Assembly (NCBI GenBank): GCA_036346255.1
Contig: CM070636.1
Coordinates: 26,171,539 to 26,235,538, forward strand
Direction: 5' to 3'
Origin: Ampelocalamus luodianensis
Taxonomy: Eukaryota; Streptophyta; Magnoliopsida; Poales; Poaceae
DNA length: 64,000 nt
In this document: piece after piece, positions 33,761-45,525 of the stretch
How positions within the stretch are numbered: position 1 is the stretch's first letter
Layout: every line of letters starts with the position of its first letter
Notes under the pieces: model-generated
What the model was told of the DNA's origin: nothing
What the model saw: the letters and a program-made list of their open reading frames with translations, nothing else
Databases searched by the model: none
Made by a program: the position numbers and the translations under genes

Positions 33761-34856
33761 GATGTGGTTGACTCGACCACTCCCGACACCCTGAGTCTTC
33801 TGGACCACCTTCTGGTCAGGTGTGTGACCATTCCCTTGCCTGTGTCCTCCATTAGGACGAGGGGCTGCTCCAGTCCTCTGAGGGCAACTGTTGGCGTAGT
33901 GGCCCTTCTTGTTGCAGGCGAAGCAGGTAACCTCGCCAGCCGGATTGCGGAGGCCACCCTGCTGCGGGGTCGCAGGTGCACATGGCTGAAACACGGCTTG
34001 CGGGTAACGAGTAACTGGCGCGACGGCCTCGGCGGTGGTGAAGCCAAAGCACGGGCCCCTGGTGTAGGCCCAACACGGGGACGGGAAAGACTGGTCTGGG
34101 CAGACCGGTGGGCCTCCCACTTGTGCTTGCGGGACTCACCCAGCGCCTTCGCCTTGTGCTCGGCGACGATGGCCTTGTCCACCAAGGCCTGGAAGTCAGC
34201 AAAGTTCACAATAATGAGCTTGTCCTGCAGCTCCTCGACAAGCCCTCCATGAACTTCTCCTACTTTGCCTCATCAGTGGCCACCTCACCCGGAGCATAAC
34301 GAGCTAAGTGATTAAACTCGTATAAGTACTCCGACACAGACTTGCGCCCCTGTTTGAGCGCGAGAAACTCCTTCTTCTTGAGTTTCATCAGGCCATCGGG
34401 GGTGTGGGCCCGACGAAAAGCAGACCTGAACTCCTCCCAAGAGACCACGTGGCCCGTGGGTTGCATGGTGAGAAAGTTCTCCCACCAAGAGAGTGCTGCA
34501 CCCTCAAGCTGATGGGATACAAAGAGTGCCCGCTCCTGCTCCTGGCACTGAGCGATGTTGAGCTTTCGCTCAGCTAGACGCAGCCAATCATCCGTGTCCA
34601 GAGGCTCCTCAGATCGGGAGAAGGTAGGTGGCTGAGTACGGAGAAACTCCGAAAGCCCACCACGAGACGGGTGGCCACCACCTCTAGACCCCGAAGCACC
34701 AGAGGGAGTGGAGGTGTTCCTTGCGATGACCTCCAGGATCCGAGTCTGATCCATGCGATTCCGCTTGATCTGAGCAAGAACCTCAGCCATGGTCGGACGA
34801 GGGGGAAGCTCCTCATCGGAACCAGCCGGCTGACTATTGCGGGTGGTTCTTGCCAT
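33761..34856 (-). pseudogene. Gag of element B
   Basis: Start chosen at the ATG of MARTTRNSQPAGSDEELP (34854-34856), as in the related gag at 51087. Capsid part reads WEEFRSAFRRAHTPDGLMKL and VSEYLYEFNHLARYAPGEVA. A TAG at 34260-34262 replaces a CAG present in the other element, and a one-base deletion follows near 34230, so the protein is split. The single zinc knuckle CFACNKKGHYANSC lies at 33884-33925. Gag packages the RNA in virus-like particles. Confidence 0.9.
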
Positions 34857-35569
34857 CCTGTTCCACAAAGATAGGTCAGAAATAACTCCGGAACAGGAGA
34901 GAATGAAACACAACTAAACACTCTACAAAATAAACTCCAACAGCTAGAGTCCCAACATAAAAATCGTAGCAAGGTCATAAAAATTAAATTCCAGCTTCCA
35001 ATATGACTAACTCGTATGGAAGAACGAGTAATCAGTTTTTAGGAAGATAACTTTCAACATGACAACCCTGGTTCGAAACAGCTGGGAAACCAAGTGAAAA
35101 TTACCTAAAGGAAGGTTAGACACTTAGCTAACTCATATCACTTCTTACCCTTGTATTCCCACAAGTTTCAGTTGAATTTATCCTCTTATTTTTAGCACTA
35201 TCTACTCATTAAAAGCTAGCTGTCCAGAATTTATGCTTGCTGTCCAGATCCCTTTTTCAAGCTCCTGGCCGAAATCCCCTTCTCTGGAAGTTCCTGTCCT
35301 TCACCAATGGACAGTCTTACTTCAAATTAAAGCTCTCATAGTTTTCCCAAAACCAATTTAATCGATTAAACAACTATCTTTTGAAAGAAGATGAGAGAAA
35401 AATCAACTTTCCAATTTTAGTCAAGAGCAAGGTGAGATGAGCAAACTAAGATAGATAAGAAGTAAAATCTGAGAACTTACTTAAGGTTTTCATGAAACAT
35501 TTGATATTTGGAAAGTAAGTTTTCAAAATACACTAGGGACGACCAAGCTAGGGGTTTTTACGGTCAGTA

Positions 35570-35583
35570 TGGCTCTGATACCA
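35570..35583 (-). other. Primer-binding site of element B
   Basis: TGGTATCAGAGCCA on the element strand, four bases inside the 5' LTR; initiator Met tRNA type. Confidence 0.92.
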
Positions 35584-35930
35584 ACTCTGTGAGACCCCGG
35601 TTTATTAAGCTTGTAATACTGAACCTCCCACTGGCTCTAGTATCACAAACAGAATAACCCGTGCCAAGATGGACATGTGCTTCCCAGAAATTGCAGCACA
35701 CATACATCATACCAAAGCATGCATCATTTCCGTACAACATAATATAACAAGTCTAGCAAACGACATACATAATATCAGTTATTACAGAACAGCCAAACCG
35801 GCCAGATGACAAAAGTATTAAGAAGTAACAGCGGAAGCAAAAATTGCCAGAAGATGGCTTAAACCAAAAGACGACTGGTTAGCCACATAACACCGCAGGG
35901 CAACCGACCGGGCCGCCAAGCTAATCGCCC

Positions 35931-35998
35931 CATACACTGCCACAACACAACTCACAAAAGTGAGGACCTTCGGGCTCACCTTCTTCCTCTGCACACAA
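35931..35998 (-). other. LTR terminal exon-like module
   Basis: Follows GTGCAG on the minus strand and reads EEEGEPEGPHFCELCCGSVW, G-D, stop: 68 nt. Nearly identical in peptide to the copy at 13482-13549 from a different LTR subfamily. Confidence 0.55.
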
Positions 35999-37208
35999 CA
36001 AGCAATGCAGATGAGTACAATAATGTACTCGCAAGACTTACGAGTAACAAGCCTATACATAGCTACATGAAAGCTGTATCAAAGGAAATGGTTATATGGT
36101 TATTTGGACGCATAAAGCAAGTTTCATTTGCAATAATGTAGTAGATTGAAAGCAATTTAACAAACCAGTTTTTAAACATTGAAATAACAGCGAGAAACAA
36201 TAATTATCAAGTAACCACCTAGAAGTGACTAACCCAATAGCCACTACACATAGCATGAATCCCTGATTCATACCACCCTTCAAGTTTTAATTAAAAATGT
36301 TGTAGTCTAACTCTTGAAAGACCTCCCCAAGCGTGTCCATAACCTAGGACGAGGCTATTCGAATAGTTTTAAACCCTACAGGGGTGTACGAATGTATCCA
36401 CACTTCAGACCGCCTTTAAGCCACAAGATTAGCACACTTCCAAAGGTATACCGGCACGACTAAGTCCTACAAGACATTTCCAATATTGTGAATCAATTAC
36501 GAGTCGCTCGTATGGATAGAAACCCATACGCTTACATTGTAAAGCCAAAAAGACAACTACCCCTCGGGGTAAAGCTTTTTGGACAACTACAATGCTCCCA
36601 ACCACAGCCAACCCATTTTACCACAACGCAAACCACACACACACTCCTGCGACTCGTAGCCAACACACACCAAAGTACTAAGTCAAGAGAGGTCCCATAC
36701 ACTCTAGTGTGATTAGCACGCAAGAATGCTTGGCTTAGTGTAACAAGATGTTCAGTCCTTGTTGACCCGGGCACCATTCCAATCACACCCAAAAGATCAC
36801 ACCATCTTACTATTGTGCCCAAGTCCAAATTGTTTTTATTTTTAGTTTTAGTTTTGCAATTTGAACATAGCACAAAGCTGAAATATAGAGATCATAATAA
36901 ATTTGTGTGATCAAGGTTATCGACAAGTTGATAATCGCCCATTTCTACCGATAGCTAAGCATGGCTAAGCAACAAAGTCGTAAACTACTAAGTGACAAGG
37001 GTCCATCCAGTGAACCCAAAATCACAGCAAGATAGACCTAGGCTCAGTAGTAGAGGATAAACATTTGCCTATTGATAATGCATCTACTAGGTGAACTATC
37101 GACAATAGTTAAAACAACATAGCAATGCATACATAGAATTTGCAAACAACATATTAGAATTTGAAAATAGTAGGAACAACATGATCAAATGATGCTACAT
37201 CTACTTGC

Positions 37209-37271
37209 CTTGCTGGAGTGCAGGATCTGATGGCTATGGCTCAGAATCAATATCAAGATTATCTTCGGAAC
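37209..37271 (-). other. LTR 63-nt exon-like module (one stop)
   Basis: Same as 27127-27189, with the same TAG and same splice-like borders. Confidence 0.45.
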
Positions 37272-40200
37272 CTAACGCGAAAAGGCGATAAGCAAATAAG
37301 AACGAAGAACACCAAATAAACTCCAACAGCAAAAGACATCCAAATCTAATGAAGTTTATACAGCAGCTAGGGGTGATTTTAGACCATTTTAGGAACAAGA
37401 ATCATGCAATTTGGATTTAGTATGCAAAAGTTATAGCTAAAACACACTCTCTCAGCCTATTAATTCACTAAATTAATTACTGGTACTGTTCATGGCGAAA
37501 ATTTCTATAATGATCTGAATTCTAAAATTTTTATAGCAGGTAGATTATGGCATCCTAATGACAGCAAAGTTGAGTTTACTAAATTTGGAGTTATGATGAT
37601 TTACTTATGATTTTTCTAAGTTGTAAACCTAATGCAAATCATTTTACAGAAATAAATCCATGTTCAAAACCTATTCCATGTTATAGCATAACAACAGAGG
37701 AATGTGACAAAATTGATTTTGCACAAATTGGAATTATATAGAAAAAGATATGCATTTTACAAGTTCAATGCTATTTCTGGAATAATCAAAATTGGCAGAG
37801 AACAAGTTATTTTAGTTACACAATTTTCTGCTACTGAAATATGCTTAAACACATTTTTATATTAAACCTTAGTGACAAAAGAATTTATTACAGTTGGAAA
37901 CGCCTAAAAAGAAGTTTACATGAATTAATTATGGGTTTTTAAAATTTAACTAAAATTTTTAGTTGGTAAATAAATGCTTACAGAAATAAAATCAAACTTA
38001 ACCGCAAAACAACGACGAGGACGCTCGTGGGCCGTTGATCTAAAATCCTACGGCCCACGCGCACGAAGAACAGCGCACGCGCGCGATTCCAGAAGGAGCT
38101 CACCGTTGGATCAAGATCCAACGGCTTACGAGAAAAGAAACATTCGGACGGTGCGGTTGCCTTGGCCATCCACAGCCGCAGATCTAAAGATGGACGACAC
38201 AGGGCGCACCTCCCTTCGGAGAGTCCGAATGCACTCGCGATCTCAGCCGCAGATCGCGAGATGGACGATGCAAAATGATTTGGGAACCGGACGGTCCGAA
38301 TGCACTCCAGATCTAGGCCGTTGATCACGAGATCGACGGTCCACGATCAACAATGTGCTATGCATGGGGCTTAAGTGCGCGAGGAGGATTTTAATGAGTG
38401 GGCCCACACATCAGTGAGACATGAGGGAGAAACGGACAAAATAATGCTAAGACAATGATTAATGACAATCATAAGCATTAATGATGTCCTAACGGTGTCG
38501 GTTTAAGCTGACGGGGGTTTTTAAAGAGACTGTGCCCACTGGTCAGTGGCACAATGGGCCGACTTAAGACACAATTAATACTTCCCAATGATTGATATTG
38601 ATTAGGCATTAATTATGTCGTAATGACTGACGAAAAATGGGTGATGACGACCGACAACACTCGAGTGGATTCCACGGCTCATCACCGGCGACTCCGGCCG
38701 CGGCGGCGCCTACCAAGTACCAAAACGGACTTGCAATAGCGTTGCGGACCTAAAGGTGGTGACCTCACCAGCGGTGGTGGCCCAGAACGCCGGCGAGCCG
38801 GAAAACAAAGATGGAGGCTTTTACCGCTAAACGTGAAAATAGCAAAATGCTCCGCTGTAGTCCAGAGAAGCGAGTGCCACGGCCTCTACGGACTAATAAG
38901 AAGCTACCTTGGCCGAGGAGAGCTTCTAAGATGACCGAAGCAACTTTGACAGAGAAAGACTTTGCCGGAGCTGAAGAAGATGATGTGAGAACGATCACCT
39001 AAGCAACATAAACACTGAAGAAGATGATGTGAGAACGATCACCTGAGCAACATAAACACCACTAGGTGGTCATAATAGCTACAACATAGCCCATAGAAGC
39101 TTCATGAGCAATCAATTGAGAAATGGAGCACTTACCGGAGCTGAGGAAGGAAGGGGATGGTTTCAGCCCGAATTTGAACTAACCCCAAATTTGTCAAATC
39201 CTGAAATTGAAACCCAAAATTGAGTGAGGGGAAATGATTATGGTAAGAAGGAGTTGAAAAGGGTACAAGAATATTTGAAGAAGAACCACTAGAGCTTCAT
39301 GATCCACGATGGAGCCCCTCGGTCAACAATGGCGATTTTGGGGTGTTCAGAGGATTGAGCTCCAGAAATGAGGAAAACGCTTAGGATGGTGTAAAAGAAC
39401 ACCAAGATGGGTTTTGGAACCTTATAAAGCTTGGAAAAACTAGGGTTTGGGAAAAGGAGCCTCTCTGGTGCTAAAAGCTTAGGGTACAAAACGTGGACCG
39501 AAAAGAAGAAGTGATGGGGATGTAGGAGTAGGGCATGGTGAGGCCGAACACCTGCGCCCACGATTTGCCGGAAAAAGGAGCGTCGACAAGGAACAAGATT
39601 TGACAGCGCCATGCCTCTCTTCTGTTCACGCACGGCGGGAGGTTGAAGACGACCAGAGAAAAGCTCGGGCGATTTTGAGCCCTACTATTTTGATCGGGCG
39701 GCTGATATTGCGCCACGCCTCTGAGGTTTAATTCAAAAGAGGAGAACGCGAGTCCTAGGATTAGAAATGAACGGCTCCGATCAAATATGTCCTCTGAAGG
39801 TTGGATGAAGATCTAATGGTTCAAAAGGAATAAAGCATCCGCACGGTCCGAATGTTTGCACGAAGCTGGGCCGTGCGATAAGGATCCAACGGTGGAGACT
39901 CACTGCGCACTTTTAAAGGAGACTCGGTGCAGTTAGTTGATCGGACCGAGTCAATTGGCTCGAGCCCGAGTCCGACTCACACCCAAGGAACAGTGAACAG
40001 ACTTTGGTGTTTTAAATTGAGCTGTGACTTTGGGGATTTATTTGAGACAGCAAAACAACTCCAAAAATTATGAAATTTTTACTGGAGCTTGCTAACTCAG
40101 ACACCAACCTTGTGTAAAATTTTACGAGGTTTTTATGCAGTGTATTATTCTCCAAAAATTTATGCAAGGCTCTTGTTTAAGGTTTGACTACCCTCTAAAA

Positions 40201-40477
40201 ATATTCAAACAATTTCTAAAAATTGTGAAACTTTTCAGAGGGGTCACACCCCATCCGAGGAACTTAGGAATTTTTTTTTCCAAAGGATGATCACAAGATT
40301 TGAGAAGAATATTTTTGGGGAGACAAGGTTTTGGATCAAAGACTTGCGACTTTGTATTTCCATAATTCTTGTACAGGAATTGTTTAGAACATACAGGAAA
40401 TACATGATGTAAGAAAATTTTTAATTTCTACTCATTTTCTTACATTTGAAACACAAGTCCAAAATTGAGATGTTACA

Positions 40478-40860
40478 ATAGCTACAACAGAGAAGGCAAA
40501 AGCGGCTGAAGCAGCCATAGCTCTCAAACGCAAAGCCCCCAAGGTGAAGGTACCCTTCTATTACAACAATAAGACTTTTGCAGTTTCTGCCTCTCGTGGC
40601 TTTGTCAAGCAGCTAGAAAAGGAGAACTGGAAAAGTTTCATGTCTTTTGTGAAGGAAACTGCTGCTCCAGCAGAGCCTGAGGCCGAGGAGAGCAGGGCTC
40701 TTGAAGTAGTCAAGATAGGTCTCGGCCACCCGAGGAGTCAGGAGGCAGTGACTCCTATTCCCTTACTTGAGTTCCAATCAGGAGGGGTCGAGAAGAAATC
40801 GAAGAAATCTTCTGTCGGGAAGGTTACTTCCAAATTTCTGGTTAGGTCCAGGCTGCAGAG
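40478..40860 (+). pseudogene. Broken gene G, exon 3 (right part)
   Basis: Resumes the exon cut at 25504, phase restored from 40483. Reads KAAEAAIALKRKAPKVKVPF, SRGFVKQLEKENWKSFMSFV and SKFLVRSRLQ with no stop, and ends at AG|GTATGT, a strong donor. The first five bases are the duplicated ATAGC. Lysine-rich and alanine-rich; no catalytic motif recognised. Confidence 0.65.
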
Positions 40861-40946
40861 GTATGTGAAAAAATAAAAGTGTAAGGACAACATTTACCTT
40901 TTTTAGTTCTCATGATTTTAACGTACTCTCTTTTTTGTGATCTTAG

Positions 40947-41488
40947 CCCAACTCCTTCAGTCCACGAAGATGCTTTTATTGAGAAGCCCGCTGCTACTTC
41001 ATCAGTAAATGAAGGAACGACAGCGGTAGTGGCCAAAGGGTCAGCCACTATTCTCGTGGTAGAAGAAGCTGTCACTGCTGAAGTTGCTATGACCACTGAG
41101 GCGGTCGTAGGGATGGAGACAGAGACAGTGGAGGCCGTGACGAAGGTGCCTGAAGAAGGCGGTGATGAAAGATCTGACCACCACACTGGTATGGAAGTTG
41201 TCAGGGACGTTCCTCCCACTCCTCAAGCAGGGGCTGCCATCACTGAATCAAAGGAAGAGGAATACTTCAACTTCTACTCTAATTTCTTTGGCCCTGCTTC
41301 CATCATAGGATCTTCTGCTTTTAGATCTCACGACCGAGTCCCTCATCCCAGTAACATTCCCAACTGTGGGGAAGTTTTCGATGACGAGCATCTCGAAAAG
41401 GTTTGGTGGGATCGTGTCGAAGAGATGGATGGGCTAAAGGATCTGACGAGGGTAGTCTCCATGTTTGCTGAAACAAGCATGAATATAA
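40947..41488 (+). pseudogene. Broken gene G, exon 4
   Basis: Starts after GTGATCTTAG in exactly the phase left by exon 3. About 180 codons are open: PTPSVHEDAFIEKPAATSSV, a Thr/Val/Glu-rich low-complexity stretch, then YFNFYSNFFGPASIIGSSAF and VWWDRVEEMDGLKDLTRVVS. It ends at AA|GTATCT. The order of an acidic spacer then a compact aromatic motif resembles transposon-associated proteins of grasses; no function assigned. Confidence 0.65.
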
Positions 41489-41551
41489 GTATCTGACGAT
41501 ACCTATAAATGTGGCTTATTCCTCACTTCTCACTGTCTTTCTTTTTTGCAG

Positions 41552-41648
41552 AAAGCTTTTGAACAAATTGCCAAGGCTTGCGAATCAACCGGCAGCTTGT
41601 TAAGCTACGACAAGAGAAAACGGAACTCTGCGAGCAGGCAGAGAGATG
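41552..41648 (+). pseudogene. Broken gene G, exon 5
   Basis: Begins after a pyrimidine tract and TTTTTTGCAG, in phase with exon 4, reading KAFEQIAKACE; ends at GATG|GTAAGT. A neighbouring frame reads INRQLVKLRQEKTELCEQAE, a convincing coiled-coil heptad, so a one-base frameshift within the exon is likely. The following intron is cut at 41723 by LTR F, and the gene's 3' end is not in the window. Confidence 0.55.
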
Positions 41649-41722
41649 GTAAGTGACTGATACTCATAGTCGTTTTATGTTTCGATCACTTATACAGTAC
41701 TCGCAGAAGTCATCGTAGAAAA

Positions 41723-42868
41723 TGTGAGGACCCGGGCTTTTCAACTCGTAATACTTAACCTCCAAATGGTTCTAGTATTACCAATCAAATATCCTAAGCC
41801 TCGGTGGATATGTACTTCCCAGAAATGCAGTACACATACACCTTTACAAAATCATGCATCATTTCCATATAAGCTTACAAAACTAAGTCTAGCAAAAGAC
41901 ACATAATATAGAGTTATTACAACAAGAGTCGACCAGCCAAATGACAACAAAATAACAGACTAAACAGTAGAAGCAAAATGCCATATGATGGCGATAACAA
42001 AAGCCAACCGGTTAGCCAATAACTCACAAAGCAACCGACCGGGCCGCCAAGCTAGTCGCACCCACCGCAGCAAAACTCACAAAAGTCGATCCCTTGGGGA
42101 TCCACTTCCTCCTCTGCAACAATAAAGCAATATAACTGAGTACAAAAATGTACTCGCAAGACTTACGAGTAACAAGCCTATATAGCTACATGCAAGCTGA
42201 AACAAAGGGGATAGTTATATGGTTAATTGGACGCATAAAGCAATTTCATTTGCAATAATGTAATAAATTGAAGGTAATTTGTCAAATCTGTTTTAAATTG
42301 TTGAAATAACAGCGAGACAGCAATAAGTAACATAAATAACAACCTAGAGGTGACTAATCCAATAGCTACCACAACATAGCACGAATTTCCAATTCGTGCC
42401 ACCCAGTCAAGTTTTAGTGAACATGTTATAGTCTAATTCTTGCGGGAAATAACCAAGTGTGTCCATAATATAGGACGAGGCTATTCGAATAGATTTAACC
42501 ATACAGGGGTGTACCAATTTACCCACATGTCAGACCGCCTTTTTGCCAAGCTATTTAGCACAATTCCTTTGGTATGCTGGCATGACTAAGTCTTACGAGA
42601 TTGTGTATTGACTACGAGTCGCCCGTATGGATAGAAACCCATACGTTGCATCAGAGTCATGGTAAAGCTGGGAGTCAACTACCCATATAGGGTAAAGCAA
42701 CCTGGACAACTACAATACCCCTTGGTGTGGAGAACCTAGAAAGGATTCCACTCCCGTGCACCCAACACATAAACACCATTCTTATTTTACCACAACACAA
42801 CGCACACACCCATTCTCCTACGACTCGGAGCCAACACATGCCAAAGTACTAAGTCAAGAGAGGTCCCA
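41723..42868 (-). mobile_element. LTR F fragment
   Basis: Starts TGTGAGGACCCGGGCTTTTC in the last visible intron of gene G and is cut at 42868 by LTR G. It retains the palindrome (42481-42492), the hairpin near 42138 and a terminal module (42052-42113). The rest lies beyond the right-hand nested insertions. Confidence 0.85.
42052..42113 (-). other. LTR terminal exon-like module (diverged copy)
   Basis: After GTTGCAG the minus frame reads EEEVDPQGIDFCEFCCGGCD and stop. 62 nt, six shorter than the others, so phase is kept. The FCE-x-CCG core and the stop persist in a copy whose bases differ at many positions. Confidence 0.5.
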
Positions 42869-45525
42869 TGTGAGGACCCCGGTTTATTCGACTTGTACTG
42901 TTTAACCATCCACTTGGTCCTAACAGTACAAATCAAATAAACCAAGCCTCGAGATATGTATACTTCCTGCACTGCGGTATACACCCCGTTACAAAATCAT
43001 GCATCAATTCCATTCATACACATAGAGCCGAAGCAAAAGCAACAACTGATGTACCCACACGATAGACCACCTTTCCACCAGCCACGGTTAGCACACTTCC
43101 TTTGGTATGCAGGCATGGCTAAGTCTAACACGACGCTTTCCAATGGACGATGCTAATTAAGAGCCGCAACCCACGGGAGAAAGACACATTAGACAACCTA
43201 ACCGGTCTGCTAATGCTCCCCTCCAACACCACAAACACACACACACAGGAACACACCCACCGACCAGCTCATAATTAACACCTTCCAAAGTACTTAGTCA
43301 AGAGAGGTTCCATATCCCCCTCGTGTGGTTAGCACGCAACAATTGCTTGGATCAATGGCACAAGTAACTCGGTCCTTAGGGACTTAGGCACCATTCCAAT
43401 CACACCCAACAGATCACCCAACATACCATTGTGCCCAAGCCAAGATATAATTTTTGTTTTCAGTTTTTGATTTGCAAAATGGTAAAACACAAGGGTTGGA
43501 CATAATGGAATAATAATAGCATTTGTGTGATCAAGATCACCGACTAAGTCGATGATCGCCCAATACTACCGATACTAGGCATGGCTAAGCAACATTTATT
43601 CGAAATCTACTAAGTGACAAGAGTTCATCCAACGAACTCTAATCACAGCAAATAACCTAGGCTCAGGTAGTAGAGGATAATCATTTACCTACAGATTATG
43701 CAACTAGAGGCCTACTAATCAATTTAACAACAAAATAGCAATGCATACATAGAAGTTAAACAAAATATTAGACTTTAAAAGTAATGGGATGAATGGGAAA
43801 TGATCAAACTGCTTGCCTGCTTGCTGTTGCTCAAATCGTTGCGGAGGATCGTTCTCGGGGTTACCGCAAATGTCGAAGCCTAAGCGAAAGAGCGAAAACA
43901 ACCAATAAGACGAGCAACACTTAAACAAAAGAGCAAGCAAAAATTATCCAAATGCGACGAAATTTATACACAAGGTAAAATACGAATATACCTAGTCATA
44001 GAAACTGGAAAAACCTAATTTGGATTTGTGGTGCAAAAGATATTCCCTAAAAACCTATTTTCGGCCATAATTAGGTACTGTAGCAAAAATATTTTCTAGA
44101 AAGATTTTGAAGCTGAAACTTTTATGGTAGCTAACTACTGGTATAGTGATAAGCCATATAAAATTTCAGGTCATTTGGGGATATACTGAAAGAGTTATGA
44201 TTTGTCTAAATTGTTTAGGGTATTAAACTAAAATATGATCCTTATGATTTTTAAAATAGTAAAATTTGTGAAACCAATTTTCCTAGCAAATAAACTAGCA
44301 GTGGAAGCTAATCCAATTGGATTCATACAAAAAAGAGCTATAGATAAAAAGATATGCATTTTACAGGTTTGCTCAAAGTTCCGAAAAACAGTATTAAGTT
44401 CACTTGTTTACTATTTTTGAAAAAGGTTTTCCAGGGTTGATCATGGTCTCTAATTATTTTTCCATTTAAGTTCAAGTTATAGGGAAGCTAACAAAATTGG
44501 AATCATCTAATTTGGAGCTAAGATAACAAAGATATGAAAATGAGAAGACCCTAATGTGATACTGATTTCTGACTTAGCGAAACCGCAGATCGAGAAAGGG
44601 CGGCGTGGCTAACCCACGCCGCAGATCTCGATCCAACGGACGACATTGAACCACGCGGCGGTTTGAACTCGCGTGAGAGGGAGGCAGCGGTGTGGACCAT
44701 CGATCGTGAGATGGGCGGCTCACAAGCAACGCGACACGATGCAACCGCACGATCTAACGAAAATCCCGGCGCAGATCTAGGGCGACGGCGCGCAACGGCC
44801 ACGCCGCGCGCGCGCTGGCGCGTCCCGACAACGCGCCGATGGCTTCACCGCAAAACGCCGGCGACCAAAGGCACGGCGGCGGAGTGAATGCCGAAATGGG
44901 TGCGCAATAGCATCGCGCACCCTGCGTACCACCCACACCGACGGTGGTGGACGAGCGCGCGCGACAACGAGGGCGCGGTAAAGACGGCAACGTCGACAAG
45001 CAACACGAGCTCGCGGCGGTTCATTTAAGCGGTGCCCGAGCATCTAGGGACTACTGCGATGCTACCTGAGTGACGCGGAGGTGCAGAGGATGACTGAGCA
45101 GCTCCAGCGACGAAGCTCCGCGATGGCAACAATGGCGGCAACGAGGGGAAGATCACCTGAGCCACAATAATGAGCCCGCAGGATCAAGATAGGTTGCATA
45201 CCACCCACTGATGCTAACAGAGAGAGGAATTAGAGAGAGAAGGCCTCACCTGCTCTGGAGACGAAGAAGGGTGCTCGCGGCCGAATTGGGGGAAATCCAA
45301 AATCCCGGTGCTACCGTTGAAGCAACCTGAAATGGAGCGGTTGTTAAGCACCACCGAGGTGAGAGGGAGGTGCAGGAGCAAGGAGGGAGCCAGGGAACCA
45401 CTAGAGCACAGCCTTCACCGAGAAGCTCCGCGGGCAACAATGGCGGCGAGGAGATTTTGAGCGCTCGGGAGCTCCACAAGGGCAGTGGGTGCACGGAAGA
45501 GCTCAAGGGGTGTGTAAAGGAAGAT
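42869..45525 (-). mobile_element. LTR G fragment with ~650-bp internal deletion
   Basis: Starts TGTGAGGACCCCGG within LTR F (preceded by TCCCA). About 43046 it jumps from the block equivalent to 4710 of element A's LTR to the block equivalent to 5387, losing the terminal module. The 63-nt module is open (43817-43879). The GC-rich end (44580-45525) matches 12000-12925 of LTR C. It is cut at 45525 by LTR H. Confidence 0.85.
43817..43879 (-). other. LTR 63-nt exon-like module
   Basis: Between CGCTTAG and AG|GCAAGC, reading FDICGNPENDPPQRFEQQQA without a stop. Confidence 0.52.

Larger units (their letters stand above)
25505..40477 (-). mobile_element. Complete Tekay/Del-type Ty3/gypsy element B (14.97 kb)
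   Basis: LTRs at 25505-30378 (4874 bp) and 35588-40477 (4890 bp) surround a 5.2-kb body with primer site, gag, protease, reverse transcriptase, RNase H, integrase and chromodomain in that order on the minus strand. The LTRs differ by roughly 2% in stretches I compared. They also differ by a 44-bp tandem duplication (38971-39058) present only on the right and a ~29-bp segment (near 29675) present only on the left. The polyprotein is interrupted by several stops and at least one frameshift, so the copy is not autonomous. It splits an exon of gene G. Confidence 0.95.
35588..40477 (-). mobile_element. 5' LTR of element B
   Basis: TGTGAGACCCCGG…TTGAGATGTTACA, partner of 25505-30378. Both LTR modules lie here: 37209-37271 (with a TAG) and 35931-35998 (open to its stop). 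The 44-bp tandem duplication at 38971-39014/39015-39058 arose after insertion, since the other LTR has one copy. Confidence 0.94.
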
